This document shows positions 7,766 through 8,063 of a stretch of 8,063 bases of DNA, piece after piece. The notes under the pieces were generated by a model. That model ran no database searches and had not been told where the DNA came from. It saw nothing but the letters and a program-made list of their open reading frames with translations. Both the position numbers and the translations under genes were made by a program. The stretch is taken from NCBI GenBank assembly GCA_021736965.1, contig JAIPEV010000072.1, forward strand, positions 1-8,063, read 5' to 3'. Position 1 is the stretch's first letter; the number at the start of each line of letters is the position of its first letter. This DNA is from Halanaerobiales bacterium (GTDB taxonomy: Bacteria; Bacillota; Halanaerobiia; Halanaerobiales; M55B127).

Positions 7766-7825
7766 ATGTATTTATTTATCTTAAGCTTCAAAATCTATGC
7801 TGATTATTTCTTTATAAAATCAACG

Positions 7826-7950
7826 TCAATAACATTTTTTATACTTCTTACCATTACCACAGATGCAGGGATATGCTACCTATATCATTTTCGCAATAAA
7901 AAATTTAGGATCTTCTTTATTTCAGTGGGTGAAAAATTAAATAAAAAAGA
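7826..7950 (-). pseudogene. 3' remnant of a SEC-C motif protein
   Basis: The minus strand reads PCICGNGKKYKKCY then TGA (7870-7826), a good match to the SEC-C zinc-binding consensus (PCPCGSGKKYKKCC), except that the final Cys pair is Cys-Tyr. SEC-C motifs sit at the C-terminus of SecA and many unrelated proteins, so the parent gene cannot be named. Going upstream, this frame meets TAG at 7882-7880. A different frame stays open from about 7958 (…SPTEIKKILNFYCEND…), which suggests a frameshift. The coding trace ends where the hairpin of the right-hand element begins, consistent with truncation by an insertion. Confidence 0.5.
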
Positions 7951-7951
7951 A

Positions 7952-8024
7952 GGACATAAGCTTAAAGACCTCTAATATTTCTTTATCAAGAAAAAATATT
8001 AAGAGGAGGTCTTCACTTATGTCC
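7952..8024 (+). promoter_or_regulatory. Long imperfect hairpin enclosing a ribosome site and start codon
   Basis: GGACATAAG (7952-7960) pairs with CTTATGTCC (8016-8024), AAGACCTC (7965-7972) with GAGGTCTT, and AATATT with AATATT, separated by small bulges around a short central loop. The 3' arm contains both the GAGGAGGT ribosome site (8003-8010) and the ATG (8019-8021). RNA read through from outside would therefore hide the start site, a control known for some transposase genes such as those of IS10 and IS50. Confidence 0.65.
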
Positions 8025-8063
8025 AATTTTAGTATATCATCTTTATTCCCCTTTCGTCGAGTA
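8019..8063 (+). CDS. 5' end of a gene, possibly an ISL3-like transposase
   Basis: Only 15 codons are visible: ATG followed by SNFSISSLFPFRRV, open to the window edge. GAGGAGGT lies 8 nt upstream, a very strong ribosome site. The S-x-LFPF-x-R-V opening resembles the start of ISL3-family transposases as I recall them, and the start-site hairpin is typical of transposase control. With so little sequence the family call is tentative. Terminal inverted repeats cannot be recognised from one end. Confidence 0.4.
   Translation, partial: MSNFSISSLFPFRRV

Noticed and set aside
7766..7975. Plus-strand open frame of 69 codons with hydrophobic residues
   Set aside because: The opposite strand encodes the SEC-C motif there, and the frame has no clear ribosome site. 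Its hydrophobicity follows from T-rich sequence.
1..8063. CRISPR array, tRNA or rRNA genes
   Set aside because: I saw no regularly spaced repeats and no tRNA or rRNA-like segments on either strand.

Overview
The window is AT-rich DNA with strong Shine-Dalgarno sites. Nearly all genes lie on the minus strand and read leftward. The galactose genes look Firmicute-like: GalT is the long class II form (517 aa) found mainly in low-GC Gram-positive bacteria. An anaerobic, Halanaerobiales-like host is possible, but that is a guess from style and nothing here proves a taxon.

Left part (1-3752): a Leloir galactose block. In transcription order it is an aldose 1-epimerase (galM-like), a 311-bp gap with a promoter candidate and a possibly folded leader, then galT and galK. 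galT and galK are 2 nt apart, with galK starting at TTG, so they are probably translationally coupled. GalM would supply alpha-D-galactose, GalK would make galactose 1-phosphate and GalT would exchange it with UDP-glucose. galE is not in the window. galK runs off the left edge and lacks its C-terminus.

Middle (3995-about 6505): a decaying stretch with two broken genes. The first encodes a PaaK/CapK-type adenylate-forming enzyme. It is complete and in one frame except for a single UGA that replaces the expected glycine of its SSG-TTG phosphate-binding loop. The second is the remnant of a gingipain-like (peptidase C25) cysteine protease with UAA, UAG and UGA stops and several frameshifts. Its His and Cys active-site segments are still readable, and its base composition is visibly richer in GC than its neighbours.

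Right part (6534-8063): an intact class II Fic enzyme with a C-terminal winged-helix-like domain. Its promoter has a -10 box inside a 21-bp perfect palindrome, which suggests autoregulation. Further right are a terminator, the SEC-C zinc-motif tail of a broken gene, and the first 15 codons of a plus-strand gene, probably a transposase. The ribosome binding site and start codon of that last gene sit in the 3' arm of a long hairpin. A plausible reading is an insertion sequence that entered and truncated the SEC-C gene.

I saw no tRNA, rRNA, CRISPR array or convincing multi-gene novel system. The points most worth a second look are the UGA in the adenylate-forming enzyme, the fic operator, the galT leader and the start-site hairpin.
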